Positions 21,801 through 30,274 of a DNA stretch of 64,000 nucleotides are shown in pieces. The notes below the pieces were generated by a model. The model was not told the DNA's origin, did no database searches, and saw only the letters and a list, made by a program, of their open reading frames with translations. The stretch's first letter is position 1; each line of letters starts with the position of its first letter. This stretch comes from Nemertoderma westbladi (Eukaryota; Xenacoelomorpha; Nemertodermatida; Nemertodermatidae). The translations under genes were made by a program, and so were the position numbers. The stretch is taken from assembly GCA_032718475.1 (NCBI GenBank), contig JAUCBJ010008675.1, positions 1 through 64,000 of the forward strand. The letters run 5' to 3'.

Positions 21801-23089
21801 CTCCGTTCTGCTTCTGCCACTGCCTCTGCCACCTTTCTTTCCGCCTCTGCCGCTGCTACTGCCGCTTTTCTTTCTGCTTCTGCAGCTGCCACTGCTGCTG
21901 CCACTGCTGCTGCCTTTCTGTCTTCTATATGTTTTTTCTTCACTTGTTCTTCTTGGACTCTAGTGATGCGGAGTTGTTCATCAAATTTAGCTTGGTTCGC
22001 AGCTCTCATATCCACATCGATGGCGTCCAACACACGCTGGGTTCCTTCACTATTAGGGCTGAGTCCATCTAACCTTCTCCCCAACTCTTCATCTCCTAAA
22101 AAACGTTGATAGTCTGACAGATAGATGTCAATGGCATCCCTCTTATGCGGTTTCTCTGCCGTCGCTTCACTTTCCACTTGGGAAAAAGTAGCGTCTGTTG
22201 ATTCTCCATGGGTTGAGCGCTCCTCCAGCTGAGCTTTCCACTGAGCCGTTCCTTGAACCTGGAGACTCACCCGTTGAAACCAAGTCTTTACGGCAACTTG
22301 CAACGACGTGTCTTGTCTTCTTTTAGAAGCCTCCTCAAAGGCCGATAAGATGAGCCTGATTCGTAAAATTCTTTCTCTAACTTGATAAAGCAGCTGTACC
22401 TGCTCTTGAGGTCCTTGGGGTTGTTGAAACAATTGTTCTTTTAATCGCTCCATAGAGCTGAAGAATCCCTGTGCGTATCCGGCTGCGGACCTCTTCCACA
22501 CAGCTGGATCGATGGTTTCCTTGGTTACTCCCATCCTGTGTATATCTTCCCAGGCAGCTTCTGATAAATCAAACGGGAGTCTGGGTCCGGGGAAGTTCCA
22601 TTGCGACTCGACAATAGACTTCAGTTCTTCCCTTGTGTATCCCGCATAACTATCTTTAGTCGATCGCTTACTTCTCGCCCAATTGATCTGGTGTTCTTCC
22701 ACCGCAATCAATAACCTAGTGAGTACGGCTGCAGGAAGGATGAGAAGGGGATCCGAATAAACCGCATCCGTCATCTTTGCTCCGCGCTCGGGTGTCAGCT
22801 CTACAGTATCCTCACTACTGGAGCAGTCGGGCCATTGAGAAATAAGTTCTTGGCTCGCGGGTTGTTGTTGTTCCGCTGCTTCTTGGTCCCGCTTGACCTG
22901 AGCTCTAGTGCCTATGACAGACCTACGGTATTGGACCAGCCTAGGTTCTGATATTACTACTGGGGGAATGATCTTTCTTACAGTAGGAGGTGAGTTGAAC
23001 TTCGGTCTAACTCGTTCCACACTCCTGTCTGGGTCACATATGGTTGTATCTAGGAGACTGTCTGACAGGTTTTCCTTTGTGTCAGACAT
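15863..23089 (-). CDS. BEL/Pao gag-pol polyprotein (copy 3), integrase broken
   Basis: A 2408-codon frame starting at an ATG in good context (CCAACATGTCTG). Approximate residue map: a ~770-residue N-terminal part with an Ala/Glu-rich coiled coil (~385-435); a DUF1759-type gag region (~770-935); three Cys/His knuckles (~1050-1105, CALCDGTHRLNMC, CYNCLRQGHQRRTC, CAKCGAKHH); aspartic protease with LLDSGSTGTF (~1225); reverse transcriptase with FASDIEGMF and YMDDN (~1640-1722); RNase H with FGDAS, AEL, WTDAL and NPADIASRG (~1900-2030); Integrase_H2C2 (~2280-2320). This is the standard BEL/Pao order. Protease, RT and RNase H keep their catalytic residues. The integrase does not: the first Asp is Asn (GVNLFGP), and a 1-nt deletion ends the frame at 15863. 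Direct LTRs, a primer-binding site and a polypurine tract were not identified. Confidence 0.9.
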   Translation of the reverse strand: MSDTKENLSDSLLDTTICDPDRSVERVRPKFNSPPTVRKIIPPVVISEPRLVQYRRSVIGTRAQVKRDQEAAEQQQPASQELISQWPDCSSSEDTVELTPERGAKMTDAVYSDPLLILPAAVLTRLLIAVEEHQINWARSKRSTKDSYAGYTREELKSIVESQWNFPGPRLPFDLSEAAWEDIHRMGVTKETIDPAVWKRSAAGYAQGFFSSMERLKEQLFQQPQGPQEQVQLLYQVRERILRIRLILSAFEEASKRRQDTSLQVAVKTWFQRVSLQVQGTAQWKAQLEERSTHGESTDATFSQVESEATAEKPHKRDAIDIYLSDYQRFLGDEELGRRLDGLSPNSEGTQRVLDAIDVDMRAANQAKFDEQLRITRVQEEQVKKKHIEDRKAAAVAAAVAAAEAERKAAVAAAEAERKVAEAVAEAERRAAEEITQLELENIQENQDCINKQLTASNMQMMNRSTPKRRGYTSSEEGDTTDTEGKGNRSRLSRRRRTSHRQKLPDLPPAVRRQLNNTNLGSTEPTDQIIKIERLPTIVDEPEIIRPVPEATPLLVETPVLPEPTSKFPLHSTKLSVPHRTTLENVHVLDSERNINDLSPVVPRRPATTLAAPALAVEWVDERRRGMDLLLGQMQETVQQFKGTVRESRLELQEVQQSIALERDKLVNLQKGISPPSVTICQPVRSEVSHAQGVEPTCIYTASEVETPIVNPIKGNYRPVDSDIPYRPDHNPRNLYTDNSILNNTMAQESFTRQMARTKARQAVNVGEIVKFNGDEMKWLPFNEYYKDNIQNSVLSNGEKLRFLIECLEGSPKLMALKFIGHPDGLRQVWDTLNIRYGNRNNIAGYLYAKLVAPRKFISSGIIEFSDEIQEICRQLDWLGKSHEYQSAMVIRAVASNLPKGGVGTRWDKKVLYMMEQQQRDPTMADLMSFLDGEVKLQLIKQSREKTPENKVSEKPVSRRKVTPVCYTDDGESQTSQGEDSGKDTERSYYVNKTPKDQVSKFKSRTNDRREQVRKTPPTSPKRIQVRKPEERTSVHNVIQNKVSNIKPKCALCDGTHRLNMCDEFLKKSLAERREVMWDKQLCYNCLRQGHQRRTCYSDTRCAKCGAKHHILLHTEFERNSPSQVTDSELHVQFSDVNDTDQSSEVEGFYTDEFSDEGESCYMINTAVYRALTYEKDTDSDLTLTTSDRQPSWKAPPSNVGIREFPVVQVRVHGPKRSYVVNALLDSGSTGTFIDKELAEDIFAGQPKFRTKVSMSGIMQVWKSTVIVDYSVGALSTPQDELGEHSIRSVKMVAIKNFANTQVEPYNWDEDDFTQQLEIPRFNTDYPGVQILIGQNAHEALETLEKRPAQPQPLQAYAGKTRVGWYFTGPSRRTLMERLPKDQVCQVREWEVEGSELDDLTEGTPYSSDNDDVHQLFDEENTIDLLKENETWQNQVNLCQLLLPSERDDYNDELNDVIERYNAKTRDEHAVLFFTQEAVEPNSYDKALSVEEERAKQIQETTTRFLKDQGRYEIGLPFRKREPKFVNNRPLAEKRIAQLHRRLTANSSAKEMYRTQLKKFISKGYAELVPEETPITERTYYLTHHYVPKPGKPHEVRVVFDGSALYMGQSLNSELLPGPNLLQSLLGILLRLRQYSIAFASDIEGMFLQVKALDRDRDSLRFLWWPEGDLNQKPVEYWMTIQAFGIISSPSNACSVVRTTADDNRDAFSKEVIDNIKKDIYMDDNLKSLPSVEEAIDVAKGTVECLKRGGFRLIKFTSNSRKFLESIPIEDRGAKDLDLIKDDLPETKTLGLKWDTERDILFFQLKQRDNPVRTKRICLSILSTYFDPLGFISPVILIARSLVQQMWLENHSWDDPLKGELLKKWMKWEDSLPAIENFIISRSYFGHVLPTYSYQLHVFGDASDMGIGIVAYLRVETPDGIKVALVTSKALINNKLKVPRAELKAALYATAIGRNVTEQIDYPLEKTVYWTDALLVLEYITNEVCQFSVFVTNRVAIILSRTTMDQWRHCPGTINPADIASRGATPQELVDTPDWLGGPDFLYKEEEEWPPHLTTTEIRQAKGAEKVKPKTRASKSKLFKPMVDLSVLHTSGDDALDQKSTATNKLVVEIRDKDWKSGIPDVSQGLSPLLQRAIHHYSSWNRLCKAVTYLKRCFHHYYSGMKAKGDTAPITSVQVHVIKDLPKYKIPDRFLKEKISYQEHEETNKQMLRLLQCYEDSDKYFLLLRNPRMRLRDRFSSTMIDGLILVGGRLTNAPLSFDTKFPILIRNLEIQVKMIVDVHSKLYHAGRERVISEIRTRYYFYKPRRALNQVLRNCIPCRKAFSRPLTQREAELPRERVSFYEPPFTNTGVNLFGPIEVYRARTIVKRWCVIFVCMTCRAIHVDMVNDLSTNSFLLSLRRRSLALALVTR

Positions 23090-23221
23090 GTTGGTTTGTA
23101 CAGTTGAATGCCTACTGCTATATTACAGTTAAAGCAAGTTTAGTAATTCAGTATCAACTGTTAGCCTAGTAATTAATTACCGATACTGCTACTCAGTGTA
23201 GCGTGATATATATATAATATA

Positions 23222-23600
23222 TTAGAATACCGGTATGCTTATGGTATATGTAAGTATTATTACAGACTAGGTTTGTCACAGAATACCGGTATGTAATTCC
23301 AGCACAAATATATATAAATATATAATAGGCCTATCGTGAATACCGGTATACAGCTTACACTTATAGTATATATAAGTATAATTATTAACTAGAATTAATT
23401 ACAGAATACCGGTATAATTTCAGCCTAAATTTATAAATATATAATAGGCCTATCGTGAATACCGGTATACAGCTTACACTTATAATGTATATATATAAGT
23501 ATAATTACAGACTAGAATTAATTACAGAATACCGGTATAATTTCAGCCTAAAATTTATAGAAATAAATATAATAAGCCTATCGTGAATACCGGTATGTCA
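23222..23600 (-). repeat. Tandem repeat, ~120-130 bp unit, three copies
   Basis: Units starting at about 23228, 23335 and 23456 each carry GAATACCGGTAT twice, then 'taggcctatcgt' or a close variant. A partial unit follows to ~23600. They lie ~130-510 bp upstream of the gag ATG. Repeats in this position are often promoter or enhancer modules in LTR-class elements; that role is inferred. Confidence 0.75.
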
Positions 23601-24551
23601 ATTATTTTGGAATAATTGAATTTCTGAATTTTTAGGGGTTACTTGGTTACTTTAACTTACTTTATTACCGTTATTTAAGCAGTAGTCCAACTGATATTTA
23701 GACCTAATTGTTGTATGGCCGGGCAGGCCTACTATTTATAAATCTTTGAGTTGATTTATAATATATATACCCGTTAAAATGGGTTTTGTCAATATTTGAA
23801 ATAAATGTTATTATTTCTGGGGAAGTCACTACACAGAAGCTATGCGCTCTCAGTGAAGTGCTACTTGTTGGACACTAAAACAAATAATTCTAATTTACCT
23901 AAGTTACTTAATACTACAAATTACATACAATTCGGGGTGAGATTACAATCTCTAAATAAACACAAAAAATTTACAAGTACGAATTTTTAGGGTAATTTTA
24001 CAAGAAGTCTACTAACCAGCCTAACAAAGGGTTAGAAATCTGGTTATTACAACGGACAGAGTACTACGGTATTTGAAAATAATAAGTAGTAGTAAATATA
24101 CTGCGTTGTCCAGATAGAAAAATACCACCGTCTGACGACTTATAGCCGTATCGCTATAAGTACTACGTTATGTATCACGGAGTGTTCCTACCTAGAAGTT
24201 AATTACCGCGGTCTACCAGAACCAACGTGCCTATTAACCACTTTACAACACAAATATACTGCCTACACACTAATCACCTTCGGAAAGCACTGTACACTAA
24301 ACCCTAAATTAGGTACAAGTACTTATATAACAAATAATCAGTAGTTAGAAATACTTGAACAGCTAAAAGAACCACGGTATCTGCCGGAGTGACCAAAGCA
24401 CAAAATCTCCAGTCTTTACCTACGCCGAGCAGCCCTGATGTAGTACCGGGGTTAGTTTAACTGTAACGGTATGTATAACAAGCACAATTACTGCAGGAAT
24501 AAACTTGGGGAATGAATGTTGCGAATAATCGCATAAACTCTGAATAATAAA

Positions 24552-25135
24552 TATTACGCTACGTGTACAGACTACTCAAACAAAATGCAGACCAAATACT
24601 GACAGACTACTATCAAGCCTAAACAAACTACGGTATATGCAGACTCCGAAATGGTTAGTTAGTATGCGTTCTAACCTAGTAATACGACTTATTCTTTCAG
24701 AGGGGGTTTACCTCACAGCGCTGGAAGCCCCTACGTTCCCAACTGGCACTTTATCGGACATACACTCTACACACACCGAAATTTCCTCAGACCTAACAAC
24801 AGCCAGACAACTATCCAGCCTACGAATTATCTAAATAAGAATTATACGCTACCTGTACAGACTACACAAACAAAGTACAGACCAAACGATGGCAGACTAC
24901 TATCAAGCCTAAATAAACTACAGTACATGCAGACTCCGAAATGATTAGTTAGTATGCGTTCTAACCTAGTAGTACGACTTATTCTTTCAAAGGGGGTTTA
25001 CCTCACAGCACTTGAAGCCCCTACGTTCCTAACTAGCACTTTATCGGACAGATGCTCTACACACACTGCAATCCGTTCAGACTTAACAACAGTCAGACAA
25101 CAGTCCAGCCTACAAATTGTCTGTACAATCTGAGC
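24552..25135 (-). repeat. Tandem duplication, 290-bp unit, two copies
   Basis: The second unit begins at ~24842. Shared landmarks are 'acgctac.tgtacagactac', 'tgcagactccgaaatg.ttag', 'agggggtttacctcacag' and 'actttatcggaca'. Scattered substitutions indicate the duplication is not recent. Confidence 0.8.
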
Positions 25136-25364
25136 AGGTTTACACGCCTTCTGCTCAATACTGGCCTACAAATAAATAAAACTGACAGAAATAAGTAAGC
25201 TCCAAAATAAACAAGGGGTGTACAGTCCCTAATCTCTTAAACAGCCTACCGGTATACAATTTCACAATCGAATAATACTGCTGTACCTGTACTGCTGTAG
25301 GTACCGGTCCGGGTGGTTAGGTAGTCAGGCCTACTAGGTACCGGTTGTCCGGTACTTCAGCTTT

Positions 25365-25540
25365 ATTGCCTACTGCAATACAGAAGCTATAACCGTTATT
25401 GTTCTTACCATAACAATATTAAACTGTATTTATTGCCTACCCTGCAATTAGATGATCTATCCGTTATTGTTCTTACCAGAACAATATTAAACTGTATTTA
25501 TTGCCTACCCTGCAATTAGACAGTATATCCGTTATTGTTC
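25365..25540 (-). repeat. Short tandem repeat, ~72-bp unit, about 2.5 copies
   Basis: The unit contains 'ccgttattgttcttacca', 'aacaatattaaactgtattt' and 'attgcctaccctgcaattaga'. It forms the third repeated block in the leader of copy 3. Confidence 0.75.
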
Positions 25541-26382
25541 GCGCTTTCAGACCTTTAGCAGTTTAACCTGCCAAATTTGGATGTCGTTTTAGATGATAAA
25601 TAGTCTTTAGCCTACGACAAATATTTGATACACTACATTAGCCGAAACCAGTCTATGCGCGATCATTCACCCGCTGGATATACCCGGGAGACTGGATTCG
25701 GAAGCCTAACCGTATTGCGGGATAGGTCTACTGTATTATTCGACTGATCTTAATATATATAATCTCTGACAATATTATTCACTTTCGGGAAATATTAACA
25801 GTTCCTTTAGGACGTGGCGCTTTAAATATATAAACAGAGTTATGACTTAAACTAGACACAACGGGATGGCTATAGATTCACGTATATGGCGCATTCTTTA
25901 GGAGATGCTTCGTTATCAATCACAGTCATACACAATACTGCACAATGCTGCACACTAATCTGCCGACCTTCACTAATTTTAGTCACATATAAGGAGAACA
26001 ACAGACAATACGTGTAGGGCCTATAAAATAGCATTAGATTCACTTCAAACCACTTAATGTAAGTCGCAATCGTTATATGTATCCGGTCTCTCTAACCTTT
26101 AGTATATCAAGAAGATTGGGGTGTCTGATTGTTTATCAGTATTCCAAATATAATATTTCATCAACAAATATAATGAATAACCGACAGCAAAAGCATTAAT
26201 GTTAAGGTATGAATGATTATGAGTGACTGAGTGAGATATGATCAGTTATGATTAGTTGAGTGAGATAACGGATATACGCTCTATAATTAAGCCTACTAAT
26301 GTTGATGCTAAAGACTGAAACACGGAGGTTCCACGCCGGTGTTGTAGGCTGTGGAAAAATCACATACTGACTCACTTCCCTA

Positions 26383-26712
26383 GTTTCTATCTACCATCTC
26401 TAACACAGAGGCAAAAAACGCTCTGATTGGTCGACCGAACAAAGAGAGAACAAAGAACAAAGAGATGTTCTACGTGGCAATATCAGCTGTTAGCCGTCGT
26501 CATGGTAGCGACACTGTTTCAAGAGGATCCGGCGTATTGCGTCATAGAATTGCTAATCATGTCCGCTAAAGTACACATACAGAAGAAATGGCTTTTATGT
26601 CCTCTAAAACAACAATACAGTAAGGACACGGCCTTTTATGCCTGTTAAACCAACTACAGAGTACTTTACGGGGAAAATAACCGGCTAATTACGCAAAAGC
26701 CTTTACATCTTG
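26383..26712. repeat. Right inverted terminal repeat of copy 3
   Basis: Inverted counterpart of 12331-12675, about 330 bp, diverged by scattered substitutions and short indels. The inner edge lies next to the leader; the outer edge is at ~26712. No target-site duplication was recognised at the outer edges. Confidence 0.75.
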
Positions 26713-26840
26713 CTACGCAAATTATTTATTCCTATGATATACAAATCGGGTCACATGTGGAGAATGGCCTCGACACACAGAAAACATATTTTTTAATTTA
26801 AACATTTAAAATCAAATTCGAGAATTCTGGCTCTGTCTAG

Positions 26841-26950
26841 TCATGGACGCGACGGTGAGTTGAACTAATTGTAAATTATAAAGATTTGTAGAAAAATTTG
26901 GTCATCCGATGAAATGAAACTATATGTGTGGTCATGGTGTATTACTATCT
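26841..26950. repeat. Relic of the palindromic element seen at 30275-31201
   Basis: Contains 'gacggtgagt.gaact', 'aaagatttgtagaaaaat' and terminal 'catggtgtat', matching the right arm of the element at 30275-31201. One end only, no poly-G. Confidence 0.55.
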
Positions 26951-27378
26951 TGATATTTATTTTTAATATTTATTTAACAACAATTAATTAAGCAAATTAA
27001 TCAAGCAAATTTTGCTTAGAAATAAGAAAAAATATCAAATTTAACCACAAATATATGTCCACTGGTAGCGATTTTCATAAAGGATTTTGGGCATAAATAG
27101 TTTTTTTTATCTTAGATCTTTATTTTTCTACCTTATTTAACTCTTCTAGGTCTTGGAGAAACCAACAAACGAGTTCAATTGATATCTGCGTCATTACCGC
27201 TGTTGCTAATTATTCTGACGTTAATTTTTGTTTTTTATTTCAAAATACAAGAACTTTCCCTTAGCCCCTTAGCTCAGGTTAGTGATTTATCAATACTGTG
27301 TATCACTGTATTCTATCGGTAGGCCTACTACTGTACTACTATAATACTGACTGATAGCATCAAATTTTCAGATTGAAA

Positions 27379-27640
27379 GGGGGGGGGGGGGGGGGGGGCT
27401 GGACGCAATAAAAATTCATCCCTCTTCAGGGGAAATTGGACGCAAATATTAGCTGATTACTCTCAAAAATGTAACTGTAATCTGTTCTATTGTGTTTAGT
27501 TTATTGTTTTGGTTAAAATAACGTGTCACTGTAACCTGCTCATTTCCCTAAATTGAGAATTTAACATTGAGGCGGGATATTATTTCGCCAAGATGGGATT
27601 TGCGTCCAATTCCCCCCATCCCTCTCTCAATATTTTATAT
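27379..27640 (+). mobile_element. MITE/SINE-like repeat with poly-G edge ('tttattgttttggtta' family)
   Basis: Begins with a 20-nt G run, then 'ctggacgcaataaaaattca', 'ttctattgtgtttagtttat', 'tgttttggttaaaataacgt' and 'ttgagaatttaacattgagg'. Inverted or partial relatives occur at 28033, 34596, 39805, 42650, 48203 and 57690. There is no coding capacity, so it is a non-autonomous family of unknown class. Confidence 0.65.
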
Positions 27641-28032
27641 TGAATTTATAAAAGTAGATGCACTCAATGCACTTACCACGGCCGGGTGCCAATAAGCTCA
27701 GGGTTAATTTTACAACAAAAGAAGGTATAACGTTACCTCTATGAACGGTTTGTCAAAAATTGTTTTAAAATAATCGAATTCCCAAATAACCACTAGGTGG
27801 TATACACTTTCACCATTATCCAATCTACGACATAGTGATTGGTTGGGATTACTGTGGCTGTTTGGAGCTGTCAGATGCGTTTTAAAACTGAAAGATTAAG
27901 CATACAAACGTTTAACTAAATGTAAAGGAGACCCCTAACTGCATTTAAATATACAAATTGTGGCCGTATGTATAGAATTTTAGAAATAAATTAATTGGTG
28001 CAGGCATTTCATGCCGTGAACAATTTAATTTA

Positions 28033-28180
28033 TTCAGGGGGATCTTTCGACGCAATCAAAAGGGGAAAATCGACGCCAATAACAGCTGATAACTCCCAAA
28101 AATAAAATTGTAACCTGTTCTATTGTATTTAGTTTATTGTTTTGGTTAACATAACGTGCCACCGTAACCTGCTCCTTATA
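28033..28180 (+). mobile_element. Second copy of the 'tttattgttttggtta' repeat family
   Basis: Shares 'cgacgcaat', 'aacagctgataactc', 'aacctgttctattgtattta' and 'gtaacctgctcctt' with 27379-27640. It lacks a long G run. Confidence 0.6.
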
Positions 28181-28375
28181 TAATAAATATTAATCCAATT
28201 GTTATAATTTGAAGTGACCGTTTGTTGTTTAGATCATGGAATGCTATCCCTATACTACTAACGCGTGCAAGAGGTTTGTTAAGAAAATATAAACACCTTT
28301 AGACAAGATGATGCAACTTATATTATAGTTGGTTACTTCTATACACAGAGACCCGGGCAGTTCCTCCGCGTGCAG

Positions 28376-28479
28376 ATGTCTTCATTGATGGAGCGAGACA
28401 CGTCAATAGTAGAGCCATTAGCGAATGAGAACTATTATATTTTTATTTTATTGGTTTTGGTTTGTCTGTCTGTCTTGTG
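28376..28479 (+). CDS. Class A GPCR, exon 1 (N-terminus and TM1)
   Basis: A 104-nt exon starting at an ATG, encoding a short extracellular end (~20 residues) and a hydrophobic helix (YYIFILLVLVCLSVLW) that fits TM1. It ends at a canonical donor, TTGTG|GTGAGT. The phase (34 codons plus TG) joins exactly to the G at 28943, giving Trp-Lys, so the intracellular loop 1 continues into TM2. The exon is too short to appear as a long ORF; it was found by looking for the missing TM1 of the receptor. The Asn usual in TM1 (GN motif) is not seen. The intron would be 463 nt (28480-28942). Confidence 0.65.
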
Positions 28480-28942
28480 GTGAGTGTGTTTGTGTCCCAT
28501 ATCCTCTCACAACAGAAGACAGACAAACTGGGATATAAATAGAATCCTTAAAAACACCACTATAGTTATCTTATTGTTGCCGTGCCGCTGGTGAAATCGG
28601 CTTTGCCATTGACGTGTTCTCGGTATTATTTGGGCATTAGATTGATATGAGATGTACAAGATATTAACTTAATATTATTCGTGTGCAGTTGTAGCAGTTA
28701 TATTGTTTCTTAAAAGTTAATCATTTATTAATATTTGTATATATAATATATAACGTTAATAATAATAATATCAAGAATTTAGTGTTTTATATTCCAATAC
28801 TATTTGACAATGCATATCTGGGTCTGCTGTTAAACATCTCTTTCTTATCTTCAATTTATCAGCGATTTTCATCCAAAGACCGTGTGTTTATGTTTAGTGT
28901 TTTATGCTGTAATATGTAATGAATTAACTATTTTATTTTTAG

Positions 28943-29903
28943 GAAAGCTTCAATGAGATCGTCAATAAACCTCATATTATCCCAGTTGGCCCTCGCCGAT
29001 ATATTAATATCATTGCTCACGATTCCCCCAGTTCTTTCGTCATTATCCTTCAACACCCGACCATCCGAGTCGTTGTGTCGTCTCTTCGGATTTCTCTACA
29101 CCGCGTTCAACCAAGAAGCATCGCTAACGCTCCTGATAATATCGGTCGACCGATACTTCAACATCTGCCACAAACGAGAGAAGCTGACGACAAAACGAGG
29201 GAAGTGTTGGTGCGTGGGTAGTTGGTTGGTCTCCCTATTGGTGTCGCTACCCCCGCTACTGGGCTGGTCCCAGTACGGTGTGTCCGACACGCGCCCGGAG
29301 TGCACCCTCCTCACTCCGACGAGCTGGATGTCTTCCCTTCACGAAGTTATATCCTCGACTCTCGGATTAATAGCTCCTTGCGGTATAATGGCCTACACGT
29401 ATCTCTCGATACTGACTACAGTCCGACACAAAACCTTCCGAGTAGAAGACGACCCTTCTAATATCTGGTTACCAAAGTACGGTTTATGGCACCATAAACG
29501 AAGTTCCCACTTCCACGAATCTCTGAACTTTAAAACTCGGAACTTTTCTACTCTGCTACTCATGTATATAATCTACAGTTGTTTGGGAATCCCATACCAC
29601 GGTGTTCACATCGTACGAGCGTTTACCGGGCGTGAACCGTTCGGTTACCTAGGTAACAGCGTTGCAGTGTGTCTCGCGTTTACCGTTGTCGGTATCAACC
29701 CTGTCATCTACTTCCTTCGAATCTATCGATTCCGGCAGACCTGTCGGCAACTCGCGCCGTTGCCGCTAGGGGGCCTCGTGTCTACTACGACTACCTCGGT
29801 CAGTACGCTGCGCAGGATTCATCCGGAGTTAGTTTATATGAGTCGGAAACAGTCCGGAATCTCGTTGATGGAGTCTATTACTGTCGGAAAGGAGGCGCAG
29901 TAG
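28943..29903 (+). CDS. Class A (rhodopsin-like) orphan GPCR, exon 2 (TM2-TM7)
   Basis: The exon follows an acceptor (TTTTATTTTTAG at 28942) and runs to TAG. With exon 1 it gives about 354 residues. Visible class A marks, in whole-protein numbering: TM2 LxxLALADxL; TM3 Cys80; DRY 104-106 followed by FNICH; ECL2 Cys155, which would pair with Cys80; TM7 NPVIY 287-291 followed by a basic helix 8. TM6 has SCLGIPY instead of the usual CWxP. Intracellular loop 3 is moderate (~45 residues) and His-rich. The receptor sits in the plasma membrane and couples to G proteins; the ligand is unknown. The DRY, GW and NPxxY contexts vaguely recall GPR161/GPR101-like orphans, but I cannot assign a subfamily. 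The ATG at 28953 is internal, not the start. Confidence 0.85.
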
Positions 29904-30274
29904 GTAGGCGGGTGAGGGTGGGAGGCGTCAAATAGTCTGGAATATCCTTATTGACTTTAATAGTAAACAACCAATCAGATAACAGATCATTCGAGATCAT
30001 CTCCATTAATATATTATAATAATATTTTTTTTCAATTATGTTAATGTACCTTTTGTTTATGCTAGCGTTATATGTTTCCCGCAGCTATACATTTTATCGT
30101 GCTTGTGGTCGAATACTTCTAGGAATCTTCATATTACTTTTTTTACACAGAAATGTAAAGTGTAGAATGTTTCATTTATCCAAATTCATATGGGGTGGAA
30201 AATTCATATACCTTTTGACTTTCGGCTTGACTTTATGGGGAGTCAGTTAAATTAAATCAAATTTAATATTTAAT
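29904..30274. other. No gene seen; 3' flank of the GPCR
   Basis: AT-rich sequence between the receptor stop codon and the palindromic element. No clear polyadenylation signal was singled out. Confidence 0.4.

Larger units (their letters stand above)
23090..26382 (-). other. Repeat-rich leader/intergenic region upstream of gag-pol (copy 3)
   Basis: About 3.3 kb without a credible CDS. It holds three separate tandem-repeat blocks (own entries), frequent GGTACCGGT/ACCGGTA words, and at its far end sequence shared with copy 1 (4100-5300). It probably contains the element's promoter. If copy 1 reflects the ancestral order, a divergently transcribed protein gene would have lain beyond 26335, where the inverted terminal repeat now begins. 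Confidence 0.5.

Noticed and set aside
21762-22109. Ala/Ser-rich plus-strand ORF
   Set aside because: Antisense shadow of the Ala/Glu coiled-coil region of the copy-3 gag-pol frame.
26427-26648. 73-codon plus-strand ORF
   Set aside because: Lies entirely within the right inverted terminal repeat and is not conserved as a frame in the left one.
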